The notes: generated by a model from the letters alone, not told the origin. 64,000 bases of DNA from JANWZL01 sp041640815 (GCA_041640815.1 JBEPZO010000001.1:62001-126000), one strand, 5' to 3'; counted from the stretch's first letter, positions 22,974 through 31,773 are shown. Translations and numbers: made by a program.

Positions 22974-24839
22974 ATGGCCACCCGGGACACCCTGGAACCC
23001 CGCGCCGCCCAATGTAAGGGCGCCGAAGACCTGTATACCTTGGCCCGCGAGGCGTTAGACGCCCCGGCCGACATTGGTTACGCCAAGGAGCTGCTGTCTC
23101 GACCCGAGTTCACCGCTGACGCCGGGGCGAAGAAATTCCTCGACGATACGGCCAGCGGGGCGATGTTCACCGCCGATTTCATCACCCTTGCCCTAGGCTA
23201 CAAGGCCTTGGGCGATGCCGACAGCGCGGCGCAGATGCTCAAACAGGGGCAGGATTTCGCCATGAGTGGCGAGGAGAAGGTGGCCGCCGGCATCGGCACC
23301 CTGCTGGTCACCGGCGATGCCGCCGCTGCCGTGAAGGCGCTCTCCAGTGCGCTCAAGGAGATCTCCGCCACCGAGGAGCTCTACGGTCTGGCGCGCGTGG
23401 TCGCCGGCGAGCTAGGGCAGACCGCGGCGGAGCTGCTCGGACAGATCTACGACAAGATCAAGGCCAAGGCCGGCCGTGCCGCCGACTATGCGCGCCTGGC
23501 CAAGCGCGTTGCCGCCGACCTGGGCGACACGGCCAAGGCAGCGGCCATCATCGCTGAAGGGGCGCAAAAGTACGCCAGCCCCGCCGATCTCATCACCCTC
23601 TCTGCCGCCATGGCCGAGATCGACCCCGCTGCCGCTGGCAGCCTTTATGCCAAGGCCCTGGATTCGGCCAAGGATTTCACAGCGCTGATGCAGGTGTTGG
23701 AGTCGGCCAAGGGCAATGCCGAATTCACCCGCCAGGTGCTCGCCAAGGGCGGCGAGATCGCCAGCACCACCGGCGAGTTCCTGCAACTGGCGGAGGCGTA
23801 CGCCGCTGCCGGCGATGCCGCTGGCGTGAGCGCCATGCTCACGCGTGCCGAAGAGTCGGTCAACAGCTTGGATGACATGCGTCGCATCGTCGCCGCGGTG
23901 GAGCAACACGCCGCCGGCGATGCCGAGCGGTTAGCGCGGCTTAAGGAACGACTGGCCAAGCGCGAGGCCAATCAGGCCAAATACGTCGAGATCCAGAACC
24001 AAGAGGCGCAGGCCAAGACGGTCAAGCAGTTCATCGCCCTGGCCGACCGGGTGATGGCAGAGCTCGAGGACGCCGCCTACGCAGCCAAGCTGCTCGGTTC
24101 GGCCGAGGCGTTGATGCGCGCCGATGGCTTCCATTTCAGTCGCTTCAAGCCGTTGATCCTGGCCGTCGAGCGCCTGGGCGACAAGACGTGGTTGGGCAAG
24201 CTGCTCGAAGAGAGTGTGGCCAGCGCGACCGATTTCGTCTGGTTCCGCGAGATCGTGCTCACCGCCGCGCGCGAGTTCAAGGACGCTGCCTTCGGTCGCG
24301 AACGCGCCAAGGCCTATCTCGAGGCGCGCGCCGCCCAGGCCGGCGACAACCCCTATGACTGGACCAAACTGGCCGAGACCGTGCTGGAGGCATTGGGCGA
24401 CCGTCAGTGGGCCGCCAAGCTGCTCGCGGAGGCCGCCAGCCGCGCCAAAGACCATTTTGCCCTCGCCCATGTCGGCAAGCTCTACCGCGAGCTGGGCGAC
24501 GAGGCGCAAGCGCAGGCCTTGTTCTCGCGCGCCGGCCAGGCCTGTGCCAGCGCCGAGCAGTGCCTGCAGCTTGCACGCCGCATGAGGAGCTATGAGCTGC
24601 CTGCTTCCGAGATTATCCCAGTGATGGACGCCTGCGTCGAGGTCCTCAAGACCCCCGCCGACAAGCTCAGCTGGGCCGAAGGGGTGGCCGATCTGCTACT
24701 GGACCGAGATTGGACCCAGCGGGCCTATGCCCGCATCGAGCGGGATTTCGTCGCTGCCGACGATCGCAAGCGCTTCGAGCTGAGCCGTCAGTTACGGCTT
24801 GGCTACCGCTTCTTCGGCCCCGGCGTGCAGGCCCATTGA
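22974..24839 (+). CDS. Large alpha-helical repeat protein, unknown function
   Basis: A 621-residue, Ala-rich soluble protein made of helix-pair repeats of roughly 35-40 residues. The repeated pattern is LA-xx-VA-xx-LGD-xx-AA-xx-I, for example YARLAKRVAADLGDTAKAA and WTKLAETVLEALGDRQWAA. The periodic LGD turns suggest a TPR- or HEAT-like solenoid running through most of the chain. There is no signal peptide, membrane helix or catalytic motif. AGGAG lies 9-13 bp before the ATG, and nested inverted repeats lie upstream. Such scaffolds usually bind proteins. No family name was recognised, and the neighbours (hslU, sulfur-transfer genes) do not settle a role. Confidence 0.8.
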   Translation: MATRDTLEPRAAQCKGAEDLYTLAREALDAPADIGYAKELLSRPEFTADAGAKKFLDDTASGAMFTADFITLALGYKALGDADSAAQMLKQGQDFAMSGEEKVAAGIGTLLVTGDAAAAVKALSSALKEISATEELYGLARVVAGELGQTAAELLGQIYDKIKAKAGRAADYARLAKRVAADLGDTAKAAAIIAEGAQKYASPADLITLSAAMAEIDPAAAGSLYAKALDSAKDFTALMQVLESAKGNAEFTRQVLAKGGEIASTTGEFLQLAEAYAAAGDAAGVSAMLTRAEESVNSLDDMRRIVAAVEQHAAGDAERLARLKERLAKREANQAKYVEIQNQEAQAKTVKQFIALADRVMAELEDAAYAAKLLGSAEALMRADGFHFSRFKPLILAVERLGDKTWLGKLLEESVASATDFVWFREIVLTAAREFKDAAFGRERAKAYLEARAAQAGDNPYDWTKLAETVLEALGDRQWAAKLLAEAASRAKDHFALAHVGKLYRELGDEAQAQALFSRAGQACASAEQCLQLARRMRSYELPASEIIPVMDACVEVLKTPADKLSWAEGVADLLLDRDWTQRAYARIERDFVAADDRKRFELSRQLRLGYRFFGPGVQAH

Positions 24840-25206
24840 GCTTGAGCTTCAGGCCGCAACGCGGCTGGCCTGGCCGGCCGTTTGCGCTGCTGGCCAGGCC
24901 ATGCGTGGCTGCTCGATCATTCTTCTGCTCGCCATCGGCCTGCCGCGCTATATGGCCACTACCGCCAAGCTATACATGTGGGCCAGCGGTTGCCAAATTG
25001 CTTGTGGCTGGGTGGGTTTAATCAAGCGTATATACACTCCTTGCAGTTGTGGCCGAAGCTCAGGCCCACATTGGGCTGAGAGACGACTACCGCGCTCACC
25101 CATGGCTTGCCTTTGGATTTTGGTTGGCGTTGGGTGCGCTGAACTCTGAACAAAGAAAATAGGAAATGGGGGGTGCGCGGCTTGAAAATCATGCAAGAAT
25201 TCGTAT
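24840..25206. other. Intergenic stretch with an inverted repeat, no gene seen
   Basis: No supported gene. A perfect 9-bp inverted repeat GGCCTGGCC / GGCCAGGCC (24867-24875 and 24892-24900), just after the helical-repeat gene, may form a hairpin but lacks a U tract. Short open frames here have no ribosome site or recognisable product. The right part becomes AT-rich towards the rhodanese promoter and includes GTATATAC at 25029-25036. Confidence 0.4.
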
Positions 25207-25238
25207 ATTGGTATATTAGCGTAAACTGATATATCAAT
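25207..25238. promoter_or_regulatory. 13-bp inverted repeat, candidate operator of the sulfur-transfer cluster
   Basis: ATTGGTATATTAG (25207-25219) and CTGATATATCAAT (25226-25238) are imperfect inverted repeats (11 of 13 matching) around a 6-bp spacer. The right arm abuts the AGGAG ribosome site of the rhodanese gene. A dimeric regulator bound here would block transcription or translation start. AT-rich palindromes of this sort are used by ArsR-type sulfur regulators, but no regulator gene is in the vicinity. The role is inference. Confidence 0.5.
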
Positions 25239-25248
25239 AGGAGTGTTC

Positions 25249-25578
25249 ATGTACGGCATGTACGCGTTCAAAGAGGTTGACGTGGATTTTCTTGATGCCA
25301 ACAAAGACACGGGGCTTTATCTTATCGATGTGCGTACTGATGCCGAGGTGGCGCGCGGCGTGATCGATGGCGCCGTCCACATCCCCTTGCATCTGCTGCC
25401 CCTGCGTGCGGATGAAGTGCCCACCGACAAACCGGTGGTGTTCTATTGCAACTCTGGCGCCCGCTCCGCGCAAGCCTGTGCCTTCATGGCGGCCAAGGGT
25501 TACCGCAACATGCATAACCTTGTTGGCGGTATTCAGGCTTGGGCCCGTTCCGGTCGGCCGATAACCTCTCTCTCCTGA
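25249..25578 (+). CDS. Single-domain rhodanese (sulfurtransferase) of the rhd-tusA-dsrE2 cluster
   Basis: A 109-residue single-domain rhodanese. The active-site loop CNSGARS carries the persulfide-forming Cys, within VVFYCNSGARSAQAC. The fold markers LIDVRTDAEVARGVIDGAVHIPL and GGIQAWA are present. The ATG at 25249 is chosen because AGGAG ends about 6 bp upstream; a GTG at 25243 would overlap that site. In sulfur oxidisers and relatives, rhodanese, TusA and DsrE2 are encoded together and pass sulfane sulfur between them in the cytoplasm, towards the sHdr or Dsr oxidation systems. The gene order here is exactly that. Confidence 0.92.
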   Translation: MYGMYAFKEVDVDFLDANKDTGLYLIDVRTDAEVARGVIDGAVHIPLHLLPLRADEVPTDKPVVFYCNSGARSAQACAFMAAKGYRNMHNLVGGIQAWARSGRPITSLS

Positions 25579-25741
25579 TGCACTACGCCGTTGGCGCAAG
25601 TGAGTCTTTGACGCCCACACGGGGCGCGACTGAGTAGCGAGCCGCGGTGTGGCTAGCGTATGCGTTATGCTGGTTGCATTCAGTTTGCAACTAGTTTAAT
25701 GTTGCTACGCTTTTGTAAATCTGTTTGAAGGAGAAGCCCGA

Positions 25742-25969
25742 ATGGATTTCCACAGAGAGCTCGATGCACGTGGCCTGAACTGCCCCCTGCCCATCCTCCG
25801 CACCAAGAAGACCCTGAACGAAATGGCCTCGGGCGAGATCCTCCGGGTCGTCGCCACCGATCCGGGCTCCGTCAAGGACTTTGCCGCTTTTGCCAAGCAG
25901 ACCGGCAACGAGCTGTTATCCTCCAGTGAAGGCGGCGGCGAATTCACCTTCTATATCCGCAAGAAGTAA
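25742..25969 (+). CDS. tusA: TusA-family sulfur carrier protein
   Basis: A 75-residue TusA-fold protein with the signature LDARGLNCPLPILRTKK; Cys in CPxP is the persulfide carrier. AAGGAGAA lies 8 bp before the ATG. It sits between a rhodanese and DsrE2, as in known sulfur-oxidiser clusters, so it likely carries sulfane sulfur in dissimilatory sulfur transfer as well as, or instead of, tRNA thiolation. The 163-bp upstream gap includes GTTGCA-N7-TGCAAC at 25673-25691, a possible promoter-associated inverted repeat. Confidence 0.95.
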   Translation: MDFHRELDARGLNCPLPILRTKKTLNEMASGEILRVVATDPGSVKDFAAFAKQTGNELLSSSEGGGEFTFYIRKK

Positions 25970-26022
25970 AACGATAGCCGCCTGCAGGGGCGAGCAAGGC
26001 AACTCAACTTCGAGGTGGTGTG

Positions 26023-26532
26023 ATGGACGAGAAAAAGCTGGCGATCATTGCGACCAAGGGGACCCTGGATTGGGCCTACCCCCCCTTCATCCTGGCCTCC
26101 ACGGCCGCGGCGCTGGGCTATCAGACGCAGATCTTCTTCACCTTCTACGGTCTGCAGCTGCTGAAGAAGGACGTGTCCGACCTCAAGGTCAGCCCCTTGG
26201 GTAACCCGGGCATGCCGATGAAGATGCCGTTTGGGCCGAAATGGTTCCGCGACATCAACTGGAACATCCCCAACGCGGTGCAGGCCATCGTGCCCGGCTT
26301 CGAATCGCTCGCCACGGCGCTGATGAAGAAAACCATCAAGAACAATGGCGTGGCCACCATCCCCGAGTTGAGGAGCTTGTGCCAAGAGGCAGACGTCAAG
26401 TTCATCGCCTGCCAGATGACCGTGGAATTGTTCGGTTTCGAGCACAGCGATTTCATCGACGGTATCGAATACGGCGGCGCAGCCACGTTCTTCGAGTTCG
26501 CCGGCGAATCCGACATCTGCCTATTCATCTGA
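26023..26532 (+). CDS. dsrE2: DsrE2-type sulfur-transfer protein
   Basis: A 169-residue protein of the DsrE/DsrF/DrsH family, DsrE2 branch. It has the N-terminal KKLAIIATKGTLDWAYPPFI, a hydrophobic central segment, GLQLLKKD, and a C-terminal conserved Cys in IACQMTVELFG. DsrE2 proteins are usually membrane-associated partners of TusA in the rhd-tusA-dsrE2 cluster of sulfur oxidisers. The ATG at 26023 is preferred; a GTG immediately precedes it. A strong intrinsic terminator follows 17 bp after the stop, closing the cluster. Confidence 0.92.
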   Translation: MDEKKLAIIATKGTLDWAYPPFILASTAAALGYQTQIFFTFYGLQLLKKDVSDLKVSPLGNPGMPMKMPFGPKWFRDINWNIPNAVQAIVPGFESLATALMKKTIKNNGVATIPELRSLCQEADVKFIACQMTVELFGFEHSDFIDGIEYGGAATFFEFAGESDICLFI

Positions 26533-26548
26533 GTCGCAGGGCAAGAGG

Positions 26549-26578
26549 ACAAGGCCCGCCTTGGCGGGCCTTGTCTTT
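26549..26578 (+). terminator. Rho-independent terminator of the rhd-tusA-dsrE2 cluster
   Basis: A perfect 11-bp GC-rich stem, ACAAGGCCCGC / GCGGGCCTTGT (26549-26559, 26564-26574), with a 4-nt loop CTTG is followed by CTTTT. It begins 17 bp after the dsrE2 stop. Confidence 0.85.
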
Positions 26579-26714
26579 TGTGCCGCGGCCTGTTAACCAT
26601 CCCCCATCCTGCCGCTTGCTGGGGGTAGCGCTGGCGGCGGTCGTTGGGCCCAGCTTGAGTCCGATCGCAAGCTGGCCTAAGTTGGTGCAGTTACGCGTAA
26701 GCCAGGAGCTCGGT

Positions 26715-27173
26715 ATGCAAGCAAGCGACCGCCAGTTCATCCTCGACCTGCTGGCCAGGCACAACGTGATGTCCCTCGCCACCCTCCGTCCCGACGGCTG
26801 GCCACAGGTCACCACCGTGGCCTATGCCCATGACGGACTGAGCCTCTATTTCGCCTGCGATCCGAAGGGGCAGAAGGTGGCCAATATCAGCCGCTGTGAC
26901 AAGGTCTCCGCCACCATAGACCGGGACGAAGCAGACTGGAACCGCATCCAGGGGCTCTCCCTCGGCGGGACGGCCAAAGTGGTCACCGAGCCCGATGAGC
27001 GTCTGCACGCCCAGACACTGCTCAAGCGTAAATTCCCCCAGTGGGCCGAGATGCCCGAGCCTGAAGACCCGGCCCTGATCGCCTTCGTCAGGGTCGAGCC
27101 GCACGTGATCTCGATCATCGACTACGCGAAAGGGTTCGGCCATACGCGGTTGGTGACGGTAGCGGCAGATTGA
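26715..27173 (+). CDS. Pyridoxamine 5'-phosphate oxidase-like FMN-binding protein
   Basis: A 152-residue split-barrel protein of the PNPOx-like family. It begins MQASDRQFILDLLARHNVMSLATL and has the typical DGWPQVTTVAYAHDGLSLYF strand pattern and FVRVEPHVISIIDY at the C-terminus. Such proteins bind FMN, haem or F420 and act as small oxidoreductases. The start is supported by AGGAG 7 bp upstream. The substrate is not evident. It lies beyond the terminator of the sulfur cluster and so is likely a separate transcript. Confidence 0.88.
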   Translation: MQASDRQFILDLLARHNVMSLATLRPDGWPQVTTVAYAHDGLSLYFACDPKGQKVANISRCDKVSATIDRDEADWNRIQGLSLGGTAKVVTEPDERLHAQTLLKRKFPQWAEMPEPEDPALIAFVRVEPHVISIIDYAKGFGHTRLVTVAAD

Positions 27174-27360
27174 GGTCCGCCGATGTGTACCGTCGCACCT
27201 CACCCCCCGGCTGGGGGGGCATACCGACGTTCCAATTCGCGCGATCACACGGTGAGCGCGGCCACCCCACGACAATCCCAGCGCAGGCCGGCCTTGGCTG
27301 CTGTTCCCACTCTGGATGGCCGTGCGGCCCGACCGCTTGTAGCGAGCGCGCGATCCCCGC

Positions 27361-28023
27361 ATGAACGGTGTCGAATTCCGGCGGCGCGTCGCTGAGCTAA
27401 AGGCCTATCTCGATCTGGGCGCGCGCCTGGGCCTGAGTCGCGGCCTGCCCTATGTGCGCCACTGGAGCGCGGGCGCCGACTTCCTCACCTTGCTGGTCGA
27501 TTTCGTCCTTGCCGTCCGCCCGGCTATGATCGTCGAGTGCGGCAGCGGGCTATCTACCTTGATGCTCGCGCGCTGCTGCGCCCTGAATGGCAGGGGCCGT
27601 GTGCTCAGCCTGGAACATGCCCCGGAACATGCTGCGCGCAGCCGCGCCGAGCTCGAGCGCTATGGCCTGCAGGCTCACGCTACCGTGCTGGAGGCCCCGC
27701 TGCGCCCATACGCGTTGGGCGGCGAGACCCATGCCTGGTATGACTTGGCCGGCCTACCCGATACGGCGGTCGATGTCGTGGTCGTCGATGGGCCGCCCGG
27801 CCGGTCCGCCCCACAGGCGCGCTATCCGGCGCTGCCGCTGCTCTATGCGCGGCTAAAGCCGCACTGCACGCTCTTTCTCGACGATGCGGCGCGGCCGGAT
27901 GAGCAGGCGATCCTCACGCGCTGGCGGCGCGAGTTCCCGGAGTTCAGCGTCGACGAGGTGAAGACCGAACGGGGGTGCGCCATCCTCGAGCGGCGGCCTC
28001 AGCCGTCGGTCGAGGCGTTGTAG
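27361..28023 (+). CDS. Class I SAM-dependent methyltransferase
   Basis: A 220-residue Rossmann methyltransferase. The SAM motif I is MIVECGSGLSTLMLAR (about 58-73), followed by an acidic residue after the second strand (VLSLEHAPEHA). Motif IV is VDVVVVDGPPG, resembling the Methyltransf_24 type. The 3' end overlaps the sulfotransferase gene on the opposite strand by 25 bp. Since it faces a glycosyltransferase/sulfotransferase operon, modification of a surface or secreted glycan-like molecule is a reasonable guess, but not shown. Confidence 0.85.
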   Translation: MNGVEFRRRVAELKAYLDLGARLGLSRGLPYVRHWSAGADFLTLLVDFVLAVRPAMIVECGSGLSTLMLARCCALNGRGRVLSLEHAPEHAARSRAELERYGLQAHATVLEAPLRPYALGGETHAWYDLAGLPDTAVDVVVVDGPPGRSAPQARYPALPLLYARLKPHCTLFLDDAARPDEQAILTRWRREFPEFSVDEVKTERGCAILERRPQPSVEAL

Positions 28024-28538
28024 CGCAGGTCCCATTCCGCCAGGGCGGCGGCGAGGTCGCCTTCGGCACCGATCCAGTCCCAGAAGGCGCGGAAATCCGC
28101 ACGCGCGTTTTCCAGGCGAAAGCGCAGCACATGCGATTTATCGCGCAGGAACAGGGCGATGTTGGCCTGCACGGTGTCGAGATAATCCAGGGCGAGCGCA
28201 TGCGCCGTAACCCCAGCCTCGCCGCCGAGCAGCACGCCTTCGCGCCAGGCGCGCATGATGCCGAAATCGGCGCGCCGGGCGAAGCTTGCCGCGCAGGCGT
28301 CGGGATCGCGCTCGAGGTGCACATAGTAGGCGCGGTCGCCATAGGCGGCGTGAAGACGCCCCAGATACCAAACCAGCCGGTTGTCGGCCTCGATGTGTCG
28401 CTCGGGATAAGCCAGCCGTTGCGGGCCGATCAGGTGCACCCGGCTTTCATGACCGCAGCTGTAGTTGGTGATGTGGCGGCAGGCGGCGATGAAGGTCATC
28501 GAGCCGCTACGGCCGGCGGTGAGGACGAAGACGTTCAT
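27999..28538 (-). CDS. Sulfotransferase-family protein
   Basis: A 179-residue protein whose N-terminal VLTAGRSGSMTF (residues 5-16) is a PAPS 5'-phosphosulfate-binding P-loop as in sulfotransferases. YYVHLERDPDACAASFARR corresponds to the 3'-phosphate-binding Arg/Ser region. It is shorter than many family members but has both PAPS motifs. Its start overlaps the end of the glycosyltransferase gene by 4 bp (ATGA), so the two are likely co-translated. The acceptor is unknown. Confidence 0.82.
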   Translation of the reverse strand: MNVFVLTAGRSGSMTFIAACRHITNYSCGHESRVHLIGPQRLAYPERHIEADNRLVWYLGRLHAAYGDRAYYVHLERDPDACAASFARRADFGIMRAWREGVLLGGEAGVTAHALALDYLDTVQANIALFLRDKSHVLRFRLENARADFRAFWDWIGAEGDLAAALAEWDLRYNASTDG

Positions 28539-30082
28539 CGCCGACCGATCGCCTCCTGCCAGGCGATGCGCTCGTCGGCATAGCGCGCGAGGGATGCGCT
28601 CAACGCATTAAGCTGTGCCTGCCGATAGCCGGGCGCGTTGATCGCAAGCCAAGGGGTAGCCTGCGGGCCGAAGTTGCGCGCGAGGTCGCGGATGAAACGC
28701 GCCAGGGCCGCCTGCGTCGGCTGCATGGCGGCAGGGGCGAGCCAGCGCTGGCCGGGCTGCGCGCACCAGGCCTTGAGTTGCTCGATGCGCTCGGCGACGG
28801 CGTGCTGTTGCGCCAGATAGCGCCCATTGAGCTGCGCCTCGACCGCTTGAAGTGTCTCCTGTAGCACTGATGCGGCGAGCGGCGCGTCGGGGTAGCCGCG
28901 CGCGATCAGCGCTTCGAGGGTGAATAGCAGCACATCGCCGAAGTATTGACGCTCAAACTCAGCGCTCAAGTCCACGCCGGCGGCGCTACGCTCGACACCG
29001 GGCCGACACTCCGAGCCACCCAGCTCGTCTAGGGCGCGACCATGCCAAAGCGGCAGGTTTGCGCAGACGAAGCGCTCCCCGAGCGCCGCCTTGAGCAACC
29101 GCCCGAGCGCAGGCCCGGCCATGCGCAGCTTGCGAGCGGCGAACGGGATGAACCAGCTGAGCGCCGATTCGGTGATGACGTAATTGCCGGTGTAGACGGT
29201 ACGCCCTGGGGTCAGGCGTAGCGAGTCGCCAGGCACGTAGCCGCTGCGGCGGGTGGGGTGGACACCGTCGAAGAACAGCTCGAGCGAGCGAGCAAGGTGG
29301 GCCAGGCAGGCCGCGTGATCGTGACCGCCAGTAAGTGGGCAGCGATAGGGCATGGCTGGCGTGGGCGGGTAACCGAACAGGTCGGCCATATCGTGATAGG
29401 CGGCGCCGTCGGCATGCGGGCGGCTGCCGTGATAGCTGCAGGGCGCCTCTGGCGCTTGATCGGCGAGGCCAGCGAGGAAGGCGAGCACGTCCTCTAGCAG
29501 TGTGCGCGCCATCACCGCCGGTGCCACGGGCGGGTCGCCCACCACCTTTCCGGTCAGGACCTCGATCGTCTGGGCGCTGAACAGGTGGTCGAGGGTGCCG
29601 AGGTAGTCGAGCGCGTAGGGCTGATCGCCCTGCGCGGTCTCGACCCAGACTTCGAAGCGCTCGTCGCTGTCGACGAACCAGAATAACCGCGGTCGCGGCG
29701 CCGGCGGCAGGCGGCTCAGCCACAAATAGGCCAGATTGCGGGCGACGGAGGCACCGAGGCGCGTGCTGCAGTCGTCAGTGGCCGGGCCCAAGACGCCGGC
29801 AAGCCGCGCGCGCAAACTGGCGGGCAAGGTCTCCAGCAAGGCGCGTTGCATGGCGCGATCCAGATGCTGCGTCGCTAGACCAGCGCGGCGGTACGCCGCG
29901 GCCAGCGCGCCGTGTTCACGGCTTGCCGCCGCATCAAGGCTATCGTCGACGATCAGCACGCTCACCTCGCCGCCATAGGGAAAGCGCTGTAGCAGGCGGC
30001 TCAAGCTTTCCAGGCAGGCGGCCAGCTGGCGGGGTCGATCGGCTACCGGGATGACGATGACGAAGTCGTGCCGCGCCCTCAT
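28535..30082 (-). CDS. Family 2-like glycosyltransferase, long form
   Basis: A 515-residue protein. The N-terminal part has a GT-A nucleotide-sugar fold: DFVIVIPVADRPRQLAACLESL at the start (about 5-26), VSVLIVDDS, and a DxD-like WFVDSDERFE near residue 160. The C-terminal half is helical and not assigned. The ATG at 30082 overlaps the stop of the ThDP-enzyme gene (ATGA), and its own stop overlaps the sulfotransferase start, giving a tightly coupled three-gene operon. Longer upstream frames run into the ThDP gene and are rejected. Product specificity is unknown. Confidence 0.8.
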   Translation of the reverse strand: MRARHDFVIVIPVADRPRQLAACLESLSRLLQRFPYGGEVSVLIVDDSLDAAASREHGALAAAYRRAGLATQHLDRAMQRALLETLPASLRARLAGVLGPATDDCSTRLGASVARNLAYLWLSRLPPAPRPRLFWFVDSDERFEVWVETAQGDQPYALDYLGTLDHLFSAQTIEVLTGKVVGDPPVAPAVMARTLLEDVLAFLAGLADQAPEAPCSYHGSRPHADGAAYHDMADLFGYPPTPAMPYRCPLTGGHDHAACLAHLARSLELFFDGVHPTRRSGYVPGDSLRLTPGRTVYTGNYVITESALSWFIPFAARKLRMAGPALGRLLKAALGERFVCANLPLWHGRALDELGGSECRPGVERSAAGVDLSAEFERQYFGDVLLFTLEALIARGYPDAPLAASVLQETLQAVEAQLNGRYLAQQHAVAERIEQLKAWCAQPGQRWLAPAAMQPTQAALARFIRDLARNFGPQATPWLAINAPGYRQAQLNALSASLARYADERIAWQEAIGRR

Positions 30083-31773
30083 CGCCGCGAGGAGTAGTTG
30101 GGAAACAGGTCGCGCGCGAGCACGATCTCGATCAGGTTGATGCCGCCACTGAGGTCCATCTCGGCGAACACCCGATCGACGTCGGCCGCGCACTGCACAC
30201 GCCGGTAGGCGATGCCGAAGGCGCGCGCCATCAGCTCAAAGTCGGGGTTGACGAAGTCGCAGCTGATGTAGCGCTGGCGGTAGTGCTGGAACTGGTTCTT
30301 GCGCACCAGGCCCAGGGTGCCGTTGCTGAACAGCACCACATTGAGCGGCAGCGCCTCGTTGACCGCCGTCATCAGCTCCATGCCGCACATCTGGAAACCG
30401 CCGTCGCCGACGATGGCGAAGACGCGACTGCCGTCGGGCGCCGCCAGGCGGGCGCCGAGGGCGGCGGGGATCGCGTGCCCCAGGGCGGAGATGCCGGTGT
30501 TCGGGAAATAGCGGTTGTTGCCGCCGACGCGGTAGAAGTTCTGCGCGAAGATGATGTTGTCATCGAACACCAGGGTGTCGCGCGGGCAATGCCGCGCCAG
30601 CTCGGCGAAGAAATAGCGCACGGTGGCAAAGCCTTCGCGAAACAGGGCGTAGTCGCCGGGTACCGCATGTTCGATGGATGCGGATGAGCCAACCGGTCGC
30701 TCGGAGTCGTTCGACAGATAACCTAGCACGGCGGCAAGCACCGCCCGGATGTCGCCCTGGATGGCGAGGTCGGGGCGAAAGACCTTGCCGAGCTGGCGTG
30801 CATCGAGATCCACCTGCACGATACGCTTGCCCGCCAGCAGCTCGGCATCCCAGACGTAGCTGGTGCGCTCGCCAAAGCTGGCACCCAGGATGAGCAGCAG
30901 ATCGGCGCGCTCGACGATGTAGCGGTAAGCCTCGCCGCTGGAGGTTACCCCCAGGCTGCCGAGGGCTAGGGGGGATGCCTCGTCCATTGCCCCCTTGGCC
31001 TTGAGGCTGGTGGCAACGGGGATGCTCAGGGTGTGCGCAAGTTGGCTGAGCTCGGCCTGCGCGCCGGCGCGCAGGCAGCCGTGGCCGGCGATGATCACCG
31101 GCTGGCGGGCCTCGATGAGCATGCGCGCCAAAGAGCGGATCGCCTCCTCACCTACACCATCGTTCGGCGGGGCCTCGCCCTGGGCGGCGCTGAGGCGTGG
31201 CCCACGGGCGGGAGGGCGGATGTGCAGCCGATCGAGAATCATGGCGTCCACCGCCTCGCGCTGCACGTTGTAGGGCAGACTCAGCAGTACCGGGCCGGGC
31301 AGATCGTCGAGGAGGGTGGCGGCGACCTGGTTCAGCACCGCCTCCAGGTAGTCGGTGCGTTCCACCAGCTTGCGGTAGCGGGTGATGGGCCGGAACAGCT
31401 CGGCTTGATCGACGCTGCCCCCCTCGCCCGAACTCTCCTGCAGGCCGCCGCGGCCGAAGATATAGGTGGCGGTCTCGCCGGTGACGGCGAGCACCGGCAG
31501 CCGGTCGGCATAGGCGTTGGCAATACCGGTGACCAGGTTGGTGGCGCCGGGGCCAGCGGTGGCGATGCAGGCCCCCACTCGGCCGCTGGCGCGGGCATAA
31601 CCGCCGGCCATGAAGGCCGCACCCTGCTCGTGTTTGGCCAGCACGGTGCGGATACGGCTGTCGTACAGCGCGTCATACACCGGCAGGATGTGCGCCCCCG
31701 GCATGCCGAAGACCGCCTCGATGCCCAGGCGCTGCATGAAGCCCACGATCAGTTCGGCGACAGTGATGCGCAT
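30079..31773 (-). CDS. Acetolactate synthase-like ThDP-dependent enzyme
   Basis: A 564-residue thiamine-diphosphate enzyme of the acetohydroxyacid synthase/pyruvate oxidase type. The N-terminal domain has FGMPGAHILPVYDAL and the catalytic Glu49 in LAKHEQGAAFMAGGYARASG. The central domain follows. The C-terminal ThDP/Mg motif is IVGDGGFQMCGMELMTAVNE, ending with Asn in VVLFSNGTLG. It lacks an adjacent small regulatory subunit. Being the first gene of an operon with a glycosyltransferase and a sulfotransferase, it may make a dedicated precursor (such as a sulfonate or branched-chain sugar unit) rather than valine/isoleucine. That is inference. Confidence 0.85.
   Translation of the reverse strand: MRITVAELIVGFMQRLGIEAVFGMPGAHILPVYDALYDSRIRTVLAKHEQGAAFMAGGYARASGRVGACIATAGPGATNLVTGIANAYADRLPVLAVTGETATYIFGRGGLQESSGEGGSVDQAELFRPITRYRKLVERTDYLEAVLNQVAATLLDDLPGPVLLSLPYNVQREAVDAMILDRLHIRPPARGPRLSAAQGEAPPNDGVGEEAIRSLARMLIEARQPVIIAGHGCLRAGAQAELSQLAHTLSIPVATSLKAKGAMDEASPLALGSLGVTSSGEAYRYIVERADLLLILGASFGERTSYVWDAELLAGKRIVQVDLDARQLGKVFRPDLAIQGDIRAVLAAVLGYLSNDSERPVGSSASIEHAVPGDYALFREGFATVRYFFAELARHCPRDTLVFDDNIIFAQNFYRVGGNNRYFPNTGISALGHAIPAALGARLAAPDGSRVFAIVGDGGFQMCGMELMTAVNEALPLNVVLFSNGTLGLVRKNQFQHYRQRYISCDFVNPDFELMARAFGIAYRRVQCAADVDRVFAEMDLSGGINLIEIVLARDLFPNYSSRR

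Noticed and set aside
24799..25149. 116-codon open frame between the helical-repeat gene and the rhodanese
   Set aside because: Overlaps the end of the preceding gene, no ribosome site, no recognisable product.
25243..25248. GTG as rhodanese start
   Set aside because: It would abut the AGGAG site; ATG at 25249 has normal spacing.
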